A DNA stretch of 64,000 nucleotides from Lancefieldella parvula_C (GCF_000758945.1 NZ_JRND01000004.1:11212-75211); one strand, 5' to 3'. Positions 42,131 to 51,701 are shown, counted from the first letter of the stretch. Notes: a model not told the origin generated them from the sequence alone. A program made the numbers and translations.

Positions 42131-44575
42131 TTAATCGTTTATATCAGCAGAAGAGCTATAAGTTGACTTTCCTCCCATTAATCTCACAACCAGGTCAAAG
42201 AATCGATCTTTTGCATAGTTGTGAATGTAACGTTCGGAAATTCTGTTGAAGATAATAACGGAAATCACCAAACAAATTGCCAAGTACGGCAAGATGCGTG
42301 GGGTGAGAGGTGCAATACGGAAGAAGTCCTGCGCTACCGTGCATCCGCCAACCACAATGGCAATGCATACAACAAGAAGTGCAACGCGGAGCTTGGTGAG
42401 AGGCAAAGAAATTCTTCTGAGCAGCGCAAAACCAACTGTTGCGGTGGTGATAAGCGCCATCGTAGACACCTGAGACAGGTTCAACTTAAACAGATGACCT
42501 GCAGTCATAAGAAGCGCGAGCGTGATAGTTACCGCAATAGAAGCAGGTAGTGACTTACGCAAAATGTTGACCAGGAAGTTGCCCTTTACGCGATCGTGAT
42601 TTGGCTCAAGCGCCAACACAAACGATGGCAGGCCAACGGTTGCAAATGAAAGCAGCGACATCTGAACAGGAATAAAGGGGTATGGTGGCGCAATAATGCA
42701 ATAGAGCGCTAAAGCCGCAGTATAAACCGTCTTTACAAGAATGAGCGCAGCAGATCGCTGAAGATTGTTAATAGAACGCCTACCTTCGGCAACAACTTCT
42801 GGCATATGGGCAAAGTCGTTATCTGCCAGAACAATCTCTGCAACGTTTCTAGCTGCAGCAGAACCAGAAGCAACAGAAATAGAACAGTCCGACTGCCTCA
42901 GCGCCAAGATATCATTGACGCCGTCGCCGGTCATGGCAACGGTGTGACCATGATTCTGGAGTGCAATTACAAGCTCACGCTTCTGTTCTGGCGTAACGCG
43001 ACCAAATACGTGGTACTTCTCGACAGCTGCAGCAATATCTGCCTCTGTGTGTAGTGTGGTTGCATCTACCCAGCCGTCGGCATAAGGGACTCCCGCTCGC
43101 TCAGCAATAGCGGAGACAGTACGAGGGTCATCGCCCGAAATAACGCGCAGGTCAACACCTTGTTCAAGAAAGTATGCAATGGTTTGTGGGGCGGTCTCTC
43201 TAATCTGATCCCTAAGCACTACGTAACCTAGGAGCTGAGGAGTTCCCTCGAAGTTATCATTCTGGTCAAATCCATCAACGGTACAGGCAACCAGCACGCG
43301 TTCAATGGACGCAAATGCATCGGACGATGCGATAACGTCCGCTGCCTCGGGACCAAGCACAAACTGAGCAGCACCGATAACAAATGCCTGTCCGTCCTCA
43401 GTGACGCAGCCAGAGTACTTTCTCTTGGAAGAAAACGCCACAACGCGAGAAGGACGTTTGCTTTGAATCCCCTGCTTGGACGCGTACGCAAGGATTGCCG
43501 TAGCCGTATCGTTAGCGTCATCTTTGTTTGCGCCGACAACGTTTACAGCCGCTTGCAGAGCACCCGCAGCCTCAGTAATTGGCGTAAACGAAGCATCCAA
43601 AACACGAGCAACTTCCATGTTTCCCGTGGTGATAGTGCCCGTCTTGTCCAAACAAAGGGTATCTACGCGTGCCAGCGTTTCAATGCAGTATTGCTGCTGA
43701 ACCAAAACATTTTTCTGGCCAAGCCTAATGGTTGCAATAGCAAGAACCGAGCTGGTGAGAAGAACGAGTCCTTGAGGAATCATGCCAATAACGGCAGCAA
43801 TCATCGAAAGAAGCGCTTCATTTAAATCGGCGTTATCAATGAAATAGGTACGAACAAAAAGACCAATACCCAGCGGAATCAATGCAATGGAGCCTGCGCG
43901 AATAATCGACTTAATGGTGGTAAGAATCTCTGAGTTGATCTCTTTTACAAACTTAGCTTCTGCGTTAATACGCGCAGCATAGCCTTCCTGACCTACACGG
44001 CATACCCTACCAACAAGACCGCCCCTCTCGACAAAACTACCAGAGAGAAGCTCGTCTCCCGTGGTCTTTTGTACGGGCTCTGCCTCACCAGTTAGAAGGC
44101 TTTCATCAACGCTTACGTGCTCTGATACAAGAATACTGTCAGCAGGAATTTGATCGCCCGTCTTCAAGCGCACAAGATCGTCAATGACAAGCTGGTCAGG
44201 TTTGATGAAGGTATCTTTGCCATCACGGATGACACAAACACTCTGAGCCGTCATAAGAGATAGTCGGTCAATCATGCGTTTTGCACGAATCTCTTGCACA
44301 ATGCCAATGACCAGGTTTGCAAGAACTACGCTCATGAAAAGCGCATTTCTGTACTGTCCCGTTACAACAACAAGGAGCGCCATCAAAACATTAACTATGT
44401 TAAAGAGCGTAAGGCTGTGCTCTGCAATGATCTGAGCAATAGATTTAGTTTTGACGTCTGTATTAGTATTAACTTTACCTGCAGAAACTCTTTCTGCAAC
44501 TTCTTTTGATGTCAGACCTTCATACGTTTCTTCTAAACGTACACTCTTCTTACCTTCAGTACCCTGCAATGACAT
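42131..44575 (-). CDS. cation-transporting P-type ATPase (HAD-IC, CtpE-like)
   Basis: An 814-residue P-type ATPase. Actuator motif TGEAEP, phosphorylation motif DKTGTIT, hinge motif MTGDGVNDILALRQSDCSI and about ten transmembrane helices are visible. The helix M4 motif reads IPQGLVLLTS, like the PEGL-type motif of CtpE-class ATPases but with Gln for Glu. No heavy-metal CPC motif or N-terminal metal-binding domain is present, so a heavy-metal pump is unlikely. Ca2+ or another cation is a guess from family resemblance. Confidence 0.85.
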   Translation of the reverse strand: MSLQGTEGKKSVRLEETYEGLTSKEVAERVSAGKVNTNTDVKTKSIAQIIAEHSLTLFNIVNVLMALLVVVTGQYRNALFMSVVLANLVIGIVQEIRAKRMIDRLSLMTAQSVCVIRDGKDTFIKPDQLVIDDLVRLKTGDQIPADSILVSEHVSVDESLLTGEAEPVQKTTGDELLSGSFVERGGLVGRVCRVGQEGYAARINAEAKFVKEINSEILTTIKSIIRAGSIALIPLGIGLFVRTYFIDNADLNEALLSMIAAVIGMIPQGLVLLTSSVLAIATIRLGQKNVLVQQQYCIETLARVDTLCLDKTGTITTGNMEVARVLDASFTPITEAAGALQAAVNVVGANKDDANDTATAILAYASKQGIQSKRPSRVVAFSSKRKYSGCVTEDGQAFVIGAAQFVLGPEAADVIASSDAFASIERVLVACTVDGFDQNDNFEGTPQLLGYVVLRDQIRETAPQTIAYFLEQGVDLRVISGDDPRTVSAIAERAGVPYADGWVDATTLHTEADIAAAVEKYHVFGRVTPEQKRELVIALQNHGHTVAMTGDGVNDILALRQSDCSISVASGSAAARNVAEIVLADNDFAHMPEVVAEGRRSINNLQRSAALILVKTVYTAALALYCIIAPPYPFIPVQMSLLSFATVGLPSFVLALEPNHDRVKGNFLVNILRKSLPASIAVTITLALLMTAGHLFKLNLSQVSTMALITTATVGFALLRRISLPLTKLRVALLVVCIAIVVGGCTVAQDFFRIAPLTPRILPYLAICLVISVIIFNRISERYIHNYAKDRFFDLVVRLMGGKSTYSSSADIND

Positions 44576-44615
44576 ATAAACAATCTCCAGTCAGTGATGG
44601 CCGGTTTTTTGCACG

Positions 44616-44692
44616 TGGTGACCCCGGTGGGTTTCGAACCCACGACCTTTTGCTCCGGAGGCAAACGCTCTAATCCACTGAGCTACGGAGTC
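44616..44692 (-). tRNA. tRNA-Arg (anticodon CCG)
   Basis: Cloverleaf on the minus strand: acceptor GACTCCG with CGGGGTC (one G-U pair), anticodon stem TTTGC/GCAAA around loop CTCCGGA giving anticodon CCG, and TpsiC arm with GGTTCGAAACC. CCA is encoded. A TATACT box lies at 44703-44708, just upstream. It reads the rare-type codon CGG. Confidence 0.95.
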
Positions 44693-44803
44693 ATGGTGCA
44701 TAAGTATACCCCAGCCTACTTACTGCCTTTTGTAACGGTTTGCGTAATTTTCTTCTGGTATTTTCCCATGCTAAAATGAATTCAACCAGCAAATGAGGAG
44801 CTC

Positions 44804-45883
44804 ATGAATACTATTTCCGTTGACCTAACATCCGACTCATATCAAATTCATGTAGGGCATCACCTGCTTACGCAGGCTGGTAAGCTCATTCGTTCCTGCA
44901 CCTCAGGGTCAAAGATTCTTGTGGTCACTCATCCAGATTTGAACAAGCTCTTTGGCTCTGAGCTTCTTACCTCGTTGGAGTCAGCTGGCTACTCCGTTAC
45001 AACCGCCACAGTGTCCACAGGTGAGCACGCAAAATCATTTGAGTCGTATCAAAAGCTGGTAAGCGTCCTTGCAGAAAACCGTTTTACGCGAGAAGACATT
45101 GTTGTGGCATTTGGCGGAGGTGTTATTGGTGATCTTGCGGGATTTGTTGCAGCAACCTACATGCGAGGTTGTGCGCTCGTACACATCCCCACCTCTCTTT
45201 TAGCGATGATTGACTCCTCAATTGGTGGAAAAACTGCTATTGACCTACCGTTTGGGAAAAATCTGGTTGGAGCCTTCTATAATCCCAAGGCCGTTATTGT
45301 TGACCTTGAACTGCTGAACTCTATTCCGACTCCCCTCTTACAAGATAGCTGCGGAGAGCTTATTAAATATGGCGTTCTTTCTGGACATGAGCTCTTCAAT
45401 AAAATCTCTTTGGCGAGAAACCCTGTGCAGGTCATCGACGTGACGCATAGACAAGAGCTCATTCAAGAGTGCATTGAAATAAAGAAGACAATCGTTGAAG
45501 CAGACTTCAAAGAAGCAGGGTCTAGAAAATTGCTCAATCTGGGCCATACACTTGGCCATGCTATTGAGACGCTCAGCAACTTTGAACTTGGACACGGCTC
45601 CTGTGTGGCTGCTGGAACTTCCCTGTTGGCAAAAGCCTGTTCCAAGCTTGGTCTTTGTTCTGTTGAAGACGCAGAGAACATCGCCGCGCTCACTCAAGCT
45701 TATAACCTTCCTACCAGCACTTCATTTACTGTGGAAGAACTTTACAGCGCAGCACTTCATGACAAGAAAAGCCACGCAAATTCAATTGATATGGCGCTTA
45801 TCTATGGCATTGGTGATGTGCGTATTGAGCGCAAATCATTTGCAGAACTTAAACAGCTGATTGAGCTAGCAAAAGAAGACTAA
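44804..45883 (+). CDS. aroB: 3-dehydroquinate synthase
   Basis: A 359-residue enzyme that converts DAHP to 3-dehydroquinate, the second shikimate step, with NAD and a divalent metal. The motif GGGVIGDLAGFVAATYMRG, the HIPTSLLAMIDSSIGGKTAID block and metal ligands in GHTLGHAIE and ELGHGSCVAAG are present. The start has a GAGGAG site. It is convergent with eda, overlapping by four bases. Confidence 0.97.
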   Translation: MNTISVDLTSDSYQIHVGHHLLTQAGKLIRSCTSGSKILVVTHPDLNKLFGSELLTSLESAGYSVTTATVSTGEHAKSFESYQKLVSVLAENRFTREDIVVAFGGGVIGDLAGFVAATYMRGCALVHIPTSLLAMIDSSIGGKTAIDLPFGKNLVGAFYNPKAVIVDLELLNSIPTPLLQDSCGELIKYGVLSGHELFNKISLARNPVQVIDVTHRQELIQECIEIKKTIVEADFKEAGSRKLLNLGHTLGHAIETLSNFELGHGSCVAAGTSLLAKACSKLGLCSVEDAENIAALTQAYNLPTSTSFTVEELYSAALHDKKSHANSIDMALIYGIGDVRIERKSFAELKQLIELAKED

Positions 45884-46506
45884 CGTCCTAGACGCTCCAG
45901 CTCTTCTGCAAGCTTACGTACTGACTGTTTTAAGGCAGTCTTGTCTTCAGCTAGGATATCGTTTTTGTTGAAGATGCCGTTAGCAGTTCCTACATAGGCA
46001 TAACCGCCAGCAAATACTTCAGCAAGATTATCTGTTGTAACGCCACCAACCGCCATAAGAGGCAAGTTTCCTAAAGGCTCACACACCTTTTTGGCGTATC
46101 CATAACTAACCTCATTTGCGGGGAATACTTTGACAATATCTGCACCAAGAGCAAATGCATGAGCAATCTCTGTTGGCGTAAACGCTCCCGGAACACTCAA
46201 AATCTCATGCTCTTTGCAGTAGTCAAACATCTCTTCAGAGAACAGTGTTGGTGCTAAAACAAACGTGGCGCCAGCTTTATGAGCCGTCTGAAGATCTTCA
46301 AGAGTAAGCACGGTACCAGCACCAATATTGATATCAGAACTATATTCACTGGACAGCTTCTGAATTAACGAAGCAGCTTCTGGAGTGTTCATGGTTACTT
46401 CAACGTTATGTACAGGAGAATCAACAAGAACCTCAACGACAGCTTTAACCTGATTGTACGTATAACCACGTAAAACCTGAGTTACGGCACTAAAAGGCTT
46501 ATTCAC
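45880..46506 (-). CDS. eda: KDPG/KHG aldolase
   Basis: A 208-residue class I aldolase that splits 2-keto-3-deoxy-6-phosphogluconate to pyruvate and glyceraldehyde 3-phosphate, or a close relative with similar keto-acid substrates. The catalytic Glu in HNVEVTMNTPEA and the Schiff-base Lys in GADIVKVFPANE are present, with GAGTVLTLEDL and AVGGVTTDNL for phosphate binding. It lies on the opposite strand inside the aro cluster, with no sugar-acid kinase or dehydratase beside it. Confidence 0.9.
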   Translation of the reverse strand: MNKPFSAVTQVLRGYTYNQVKAVVEVLVDSPVHNVEVTMNTPEAASLIQKLSSEYSSDINIGAGTVLTLEDLQTAHKAGATFVLAPTLFSEEMFDYCKEHEILSVPGAFTPTEIAHAFALGADIVKVFPANEVSYGYAKKVCEPLGNLPLMAVGGVTTDNLAEVFAGGYAYVGTANGIFNKNDILAEDKTALKQSVRKLAEELERLGR

Positions 46507-46608
46507 TTGCTTCCTCCTTTAATCTTCAAATAATTTTAACCATATCCTTCTCTGACACTCAACTGCGGTATTCTTACATCAAGCAATTAGTTACGGAGCG
46601 GGTGAAAA

Positions 46609-47889
46609 ATGGATGTTTCAATAACTCCTCATGATTTGTTTGGAACGGTAGAAGCCATCCCGTCAAAATCATGCGCTCATCGCGCGCTCATCTGTGCTTC
46701 ATTTGCAAACGGCACTACTAACATTACCTGTCCTTACATCTCAGAGGACATTCAAGTAACTGTTGATTGTCTTAAAGCTTTAGGCACCACTATCGCTAGA
46801 ACTAAACAGGGATTTAGAGTTGTTCCTGCAAAAGAGCAAAATCGCCCTCAAAACGTGCAAATTAACTGCAAAGAATCTGGCACCACGCTCAGGTTTTTAC
46901 TCCCCCTTCTGGGCGCGCTAAACGTAACCGCCACAATTTCTGCAGAAGGAAGACTCTTTTCTCGACCCCTAGAGCCGCTTATCTCAGAACTCTCTGCCCA
47001 TGGTATGTCTTTTAGCTGGCAAGACGAGAAGACCTTTGAGGTTTCGGGTCAGCTTACTAATGGTTTATTTGAGCTACCAGGAGATATTTCTTCTCAATTT
47101 ATTTCTGGACTTTTGCTGTCATTGCCTTTGTTAAACGAATCTTCAACACTACAGATTACAGGGTCCATCCAGTCAAAAGACTATCTGGCTATCACAGAGC
47201 ACGTATTGAAAGACTTTGGTGTTACTACTGTATTTGATGTAAAGAATGCCACCTATGCCATTGAACCTCAACACTACGTTTGTCCAGGCGTTTATTCAAT
47301 CGAAGGAGATTGGTCAAACGCTGCACCATGGCTTGCTGCAGGTGCAATTGGGCAAGGCGTAGAGGTCACAGGGCTCTCCATGCAAAGTGTCCAGGGAGAT
47401 AGAGCTATCTTGGCCGCGTTATCGCTTGTGGGCGCACGTGTTTCTCGCCAGCAAAAAGGTGCAGCTTGTATGATAGATCACCTGCGACCGTTTACCATTT
47501 CTGTCTCCGAGGTGTGCGATCTTGCTCCGGTACTTGCTGCATTAGCTGCGTTTATCCCTGGAACAAGTAGGCTTACCAATATTCAGCGCCTTCATCTTAA
47601 AGAGTCCGACCGCGTTCAAAGTATCTGCAGCGTACTTAGGGCATTTGGTGTAACCGTTGAGCTCTCTGACGATCAAACGGAGCTTATTATCACGGGAGGA
47701 AAACAGCCCGTCAGCTGCATTGTGGACTCGTGCAATGATCATCGCATGGTGATGATGGCAACTATTTTAGCTTCGTATGCAACGGGTCCTGTCATAATCA
47801 CCCATGCCGAAGCAATCAATAAGTCGTATCCGTTCTTCTTTGAGCACTTCAAGCAGCTTGGTGGCGTCTGTCACAGTATGGAGTCATAA
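46609..47889 (+). CDS. aroA: EPSP synthase (3-phosphoshikimate 1-carboxyvinyltransferase)
   Basis: A 426-residue enzyme that joins shikimate 3-phosphate and PEP. The N-terminal PSKSCAHRALICA, CKESGTTLRFLLP, LPGDISSQFISGLL, HLKESDRVQ and CNDHRMVMM motifs carry the substrate-binding residues. The Ser-Gly-Thr-Thr form in place of Asn-Ala-Gly-Thr is seen in several Gram-positive class II-like enzymes. It has a GGAGCGGG-type site; aroC starts directly after its stop. Confidence 0.95.
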   Translation: MDVSITPHDLFGTVEAIPSKSCAHRALICASFANGTTNITCPYISEDIQVTVDCLKALGTTIARTKQGFRVVPAKEQNRPQNVQINCKESGTTLRFLLPLLGALNVTATISAEGRLFSRPLEPLISELSAHGMSFSWQDEKTFEVSGQLTNGLFELPGDISSQFISGLLLSLPLLNESSTLQITGSIQSKDYLAITEHVLKDFGVTTVFDVKNATYAIEPQHYVCPGVYSIEGDWSNAAPWLAAGAIGQGVEVTGLSMQSVQGDRAILAALSLVGARVSRQQKGAACMIDHLRPFTISVSEVCDLAPVLAALAAFIPGTSRLTNIQRLHLKESDRVQSICSVLRAFGVTVELSDDQTELIITGGKQPVSCIVDSCNDHRMVMMATILASYATGPVIITHAEAINKSYPFFFEHFKQLGGVCHSMES

Positions 47890-49032
47890 ATGATGACCTC
47901 AACTTTTGGGACAACAGTAAAAGTATCTATTTTTGGCGAGTCTCATGCTCCAAAAATCGGCTGCACCATTGAAGGTTTACCTGCTGGTTTTAGCATTGAC
48001 TTAGCAGCTCTCAAGACATTCCTTCAAAGAAGATCTCCATCGCATCCGTGGGATACTCCGCGTAAAGAGACTGATGATCCACTGTTTGTCTCAGGAATTT
48101 CAGCAGAAGGCATTCTAGATGGCTCCCCGCTCACGGCGGAGCTACCTAACACAAACGTTCGTCCACAAGATTACGCAGCTACAAAGCTTGTCCCACGACC
48201 AGGACATGCCGATTTTGCTGCCTGGGCAAAATGGGGAGACTCGTACAAGCAAACGGGTGGAGGACATTTTTCCGCCCGCCTAACCGCCCCTCTCTGCATT
48301 GCAGGAGGCATAGCGCTCCAGATTTTGCAAGCTCAAGGCATTACCCTTGCAGCTCACGTACTCAAAATAAAGAACATCAACGACACTCCTCTTGAGCTCG
48401 TAGACAACTCACTTGAGGCCAACAAGCTACTTGCTTACCAAATGAATCAGCTACTTCAGGCTAACCCTCAAGAGCTTCCCTTCCTTGATGCTCAAGCTGG
48501 CGAGAAAACCCGCGCACTCCTTATGCAGCTGCGCTCAGAGAAAAATACTGTTGGCGGCATCATAGAATGTGCTGCAACGGGTGTTCCTGCAGGTATTGGG
48601 TGCCCTCATTTTCATGGGCTTGAAAATACCATCTCTGCTGCAGTCTTTGGTATTCCTGCTGTTAAAGCCATAGAATTTGGTAGCGGCATGGAAGTTGCCA
48701 ATCTCCTTGGCTCTGAGAATAACGATGCATACGAAGTGCGTAACGGCACTGTTGTACCAACCACCAATCACGCCGGAGGCATCCTTGGTGGAATCTCAAC
48801 GGGTGCTCCCATCTGGTTTAGATGTGCGTTAAAACCTATCTCGAGTATTGGCCTACCACAGAACTCAGTAAACCTTCAGACTATGAACCCAGAGCAGCTT
48901 GTTGTTCAGGGCAGACATGATGTAACTGCAGTTTTACGCGCTGTGCCCTGCGTTGAAAGCGCTTTTGCACTAGCTCTTCTCGACACCTTGTATTCCTGGC
49001 CCTCTGAGCAGAACGGATATCACAATGACTAG
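47890..49032 (+). CDS. aroC: chorismate synthase
   Basis: A 380-residue FMN-dependent enzyme making chorismate from EPSP. FGESHAPKIGCTIEGLPAG, GGGHFSARLTAPLCIAGGIA and RHDVTAVLRAVPCVESA are the standard signatures with the catalytic histidines. The ATG follows aroA with no gap; a second ATG one codon later is possible. It overlaps the next gene by eight bases. Confidence 0.96.
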   Translation: MMTSTFGTTVKVSIFGESHAPKIGCTIEGLPAGFSIDLAALKTFLQRRSPSHPWDTPRKETDDPLFVSGISAEGILDGSPLTAELPNTNVRPQDYAATKLVPRPGHADFAAWAKWGDSYKQTGGGHFSARLTAPLCIAGGIALQILQAQGITLAAHVLKIKNINDTPLELVDNSLEANKLLAYQMNQLLQANPQELPFLDAQAGEKTRALLMQLRSEKNTVGGIIECAATGVPAGIGCPHFHGLENTISAAVFGIPAVKAIEFGSGMEVANLLGSENNDAYEVRNGTVVPTTNHAGGILGGISTGAPIWFRCALKPISSIGLPQNSVNLQTMNPEQLVVQGRHDVTAVLRAVPCVESAFALALLDTLYSWPSEQNGYHND

Positions 49033-49297
49033 TCAGCTAGAAACGCTTCGCCAGGAAATCGATTCAATTGATGCGCAAATCTTTGACCTCTTTGAGCAAA
49101 GGATTGCGGTTGCCAAACAAATTGGCGCTTACAAAAAGGAGCAGGACCTCACTGTTCTTGATTCCTCAAGAGAAAATGCCAAAAGAGACCAGGTTAAAGC
49201 CACTGTTTCTAATGAACTTGAACCTTATGCTTTAGAGTTACTTGAGGTATTGATGAACGCCGCAAAGGCAGTTCAGGAGACAGACCATGAGCTCTAA
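49025..49297 (+). CDS. chorismate mutase (AroQ class)
   Basis: A 90-residue all-helical chorismate mutase. LETLRQEIDSIDAQIFDLFEQRIAVAKQIGAYK matches helix 1 with the Arg and Lys active-site positions; helices 2 and 3 are short. It turns chorismate to prephenate for Phe/Tyr. No prephenate dehydratase or dehydrogenase domain is attached. It overlaps aroC and the next gene, so it is in one operon. Confidence 0.9.
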   Translation: MTSQLETLRQEIDSIDAQIFDLFEQRIAVAKQIGAYKKEQDLTVLDSSRENAKRDQVKATVSNELEPYALELLEVLMNAAKAVQETDHEL

Positions 49298-50591
49298 TTC
49301 TGAGCAGCAAGCCTCAAGTAACCCTACAGCTCCTCTTGCTCCTTACGGCCTTATTGGCGAGAAACTCTCTCATAGTTGGTCGGCAGAAATTCATGAAAAG
49401 TTGGGGTCATTTCCCTACCAGCTTCATGAGCTTTCTGCTTCTGAGCTGAAGGGTTTTCTCAAAGACCAACCTTGGCGGGGCTTGAACGTTACTATCCCCT
49501 ACAAAAAGGATGCCTGTGCTCTTGCAGACGCTACTTCTAAGGATGCACAAGCTATAGGAGCGGCAAATACCCTGGTAAAAGATGCTAATGGTTTTATAGC
49601 CGCAGACAACACCGATGTGTATGGCTTTGAGTATCTGGTAAAAAGCCTCAAGGTCAACTTGAGCCATAAAAAGGCAATTGTTTTAGGAGCCTTTGGTGGC
49701 GCTGGTCAGGCAATTTGCTATGCGCTCAAACAAGACGGTGCATATGTTGTGGGAGTCTCCAGGAACCCTCACGTAAGCTCTTCATATGTAGACTGCGCAA
49801 TTACCTATGACCAGATTAAATCTCACTATGACACTGATCTTCTTGTCAATGCAACGCCAGTAGGAATGTTCCCACATGCTGATGTTTCTCCTCTTTCAAA
49901 AGAGGAACTTTCTGCTTTTACTTCTCTACAATGCGTGATTGATCTTATCTATAATCCGCTGCGCTCTCAGCTTCTTTTAGACGCAGAAAGTCTTGGAATA
50001 CTCAATGCAAATGGTTTAAAAATGCTGGTAGCTCAAGCAGCTAGAGCAAGCTCACTCTTTTTGGGTCAAGAAGTATCAGACGCTCAGATAGAAAACATCT
50101 CGCGTGAGCTCCATGCTTCAAAAGAAAACATCGTGCTTATTGGTATGCCGGGAGTTGGAAAAACCTCTACGGGAGAAGCTCTAGCAAAGCTCTTGAATCG
50201 TCCCTGGATAGACACTGATTTTCTCATCAAGCAGAAAGCTCACTGCGAAGCGGCAACCTACCTACAAATACACGGTGAAGCAGCATTTAGACATCTAGAA
50301 CATGAAATAATTCAAGAGATTTCCAGCATGAGTGGTGTGGTGATCTCTTGCGGAGGTGGCGTAGTTGTTACGCCTTCAAACTACCAAGCGCTCCGTCAAA
50401 ACGGCAAGCTTGTCTACCTTACGCGCCCGCTTGAAGAACTGGCTCTTACAGGAAGACCACTCTCACAAAGTGTTGGCATACAAGAACTTGCTGCAGTACG
50501 TATTCCGCTCTACAAAGCATGGGCTGACTTGACCTTTTCTTGTCTCGGTAATCCAGACGCAGATGCCAAGGGTCTTCTCGACACGCTTTAA
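49287..50591 (+). CDS. aroEK: fused shikimate dehydrogenase-shikimate kinase
   Basis: A 434-residue bifunctional protein. Residues 20-275 are AroE (GEKLSHSWSAEIHEKLG with the Ser pair that binds shikimate, LNVTIPYKKDA with the catalytic Lys, ADNTDVYGF, and the NADP loop GAFGGAGQA). Residues 276-434 are AroK (Walker A GMPGVGKTSTG, DTDFLI, CGGGVVV and GRPL lid Arg). The two steps dehydroshikimate to shikimate to shikimate 3-phosphate are consecutive, so the fusion makes pathway sense. It overlaps the chorismate mutase gene by eleven bases. Confidence 0.93.
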   Translation: MSSNSEQQASSNPTAPLAPYGLIGEKLSHSWSAEIHEKLGSFPYQLHELSASELKGFLKDQPWRGLNVTIPYKKDACALADATSKDAQAIGAANTLVKDANGFIAADNTDVYGFEYLVKSLKVNLSHKKAIVLGAFGGAGQAICYALKQDGAYVVGVSRNPHVSSSYVDCAITYDQIKSHYDTDLLVNATPVGMFPHADVSPLSKEELSAFTSLQCVIDLIYNPLRSQLLLDAESLGILNANGLKMLVAQAARASSLFLGQEVSDAQIENISRELHASKENIVLIGMPGVGKTSTGEALAKLLNRPWIDTDFLIKQKAHCEAATYLQIHGEAAFRHLEHEIIQEISSMSGVVISCGGGVVVTPSNYQALRQNGKLVYLTRPLEELALTGRPLSQSVGIQELAAVRIPLYKAWADLTFSCLGNPDADAKGLLDTL

Positions 50592-50674
50592 GCATAACAG
50601 TAAGCGTTCGCAGTTATTTTTTAACCGTTCACCGGATGGTTTGCAGATTTTGAATTTTGGCACGTTAAAGCCCC

Positions 50675-50680
50675 TATACT
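50675..50680 (+). promoter_or_regulatory. -10 box upstream of the EIIB-aroQ fusion
   Basis: TATACT stands about 98 bases before the gene start, in a 186-base gap after aroEK. The -35 is poor at any normal spacing, so this is a tentative promoter. Confidence 0.4.
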
Positions 50681-50777
50681 TATGCCTCGTAGGTGTGTAT
50701 TCATAAGACTACAAGGATGCTAGACCAAGTCAAACGGTTAAGTGTTTGATATGTGGTCATACTTGGGGAGATATCCA

Positions 50778-51668
50778 ATGGACAGCAATGCTATTGCTCA
50801 CGAGATCCTAAATGCAATAGGCGGCTCAAAAAACTTAACTCACAACGAAGTGTGTATGACGCGACTTCGCCTTTCCATCAATGATATGACGCTTATAGAC
50901 CATGAACAGCTGGCCACAGCCACTGGTGTTCTTGGTATTGTAGGAAAAGGTGCCAACGGACTTGAGGTAGTCTTTGGCCCCAATCTTGTGCGTCAAGTAA
51001 ATGATGCCCTTAATCACATTTTGGGTGAGCCAGAAAAGACTTTTTGTTCGTTAGATGAGAAGCGAGCAGATCTTCCCACTCAGCACAACGAAGAGGTGGA
51101 TGAGCTAATCTCTTTGCTTACTCAAAAAACTACCCTTGATCAAGACGAAGAAGACTTTGACAGCCTTGCCTCTGACTTAGACGCAGACGACTTTGAAGAC
51201 AACTATGAGGATGACCTCGACGCTCCTCGCCTACTCATAATCAACGGCCCAAATATCAACATGCTGGGCATTCGTGAGCCAGAGATTTATGGAAAAGCTG
51301 ACTACAGAACCCTTATAGAGACTTGTAAGGAAGAAGCCCTCTCTCAAGGTTTCTCTGATTGTGTGTGTTATCAATCAAACCATGAGGGTGATCTAGTTGA
51401 TGCAATCCAGGACGCACTGGGCAGCTATGACGGTATTATTATCAATCCTGCCGCCTATACGCACACCTCAGTTGCTCTGCTCGACGCAGCGCTAGCGGTG
51501 CAAATTCCCATGATTGAGGTACATCTTACTGACATCTCTACCAGAGAAGACTTTAGGCACATTTCTTATATAAAAGATGCATGCTTTGCTACAGTTGCTG
51601 GTAAAGGAATTGACAGCTACAGAGAAGCAATCCAACTGATGGCGACTCATCTCAAAGATGAAGCATAA
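50778..51668 (+). CDS. PTS EIIB domain fused to type II 3-dehydroquinate dehydratase
   Basis: A 296-residue two-domain protein. Residues 5-80 match the glucose-family PTS EIIB domain: ILNAIGGSKNLTHNEVCMTRLRLS, with the phosphorylatable Cys at position 26, then GVLGIVGKGANGLEVVFGP. A strongly acidic linker (about 85-150) follows. Residues 153-296 are a complete AroQ: NGPNINMLGIREPEIYG with the catalytic Tyr, YQSNHEGDLVDAIQ, INPAAYTHTSVALLDA and EVHLTDISTREDFRH with the catalytic His. It makes dehydroshikimate, the step before AroE. The ATG at 50778 has a GGGGAG site. The fusion is in one uninterrupted frame. Confidence 0.9.
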   Translation: MDSNAIAHEILNAIGGSKNLTHNEVCMTRLRLSINDMTLIDHEQLATATGVLGIVGKGANGLEVVFGPNLVRQVNDALNHILGEPEKTFCSLDEKRADLPTQHNEEVDELISLLTQKTTLDQDEEDFDSLASDLDADDFEDNYEDDLDAPRLLIINGPNINMLGIREPEIYGKADYRTLIETCKEEALSQGFSDCVCYQSNHEGDLVDAIQDALGSYDGIIINPAAYTHTSVALLDAALAVQIPMIEVHLTDISTREDFRHISYIKDACFATVAGKGIDSYREAIQLMATHLKDEA

Positions 51669-51701
51669 CCAGTTGCTTATAGCCATTTGGCGAGAAACAC
51701 A

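Noticed and set aside
44594..44779. 61-codon plus-strand frame across the tRNA
   Set aside because: It reads through the antisense of a complete tRNA-Arg; not a gene.
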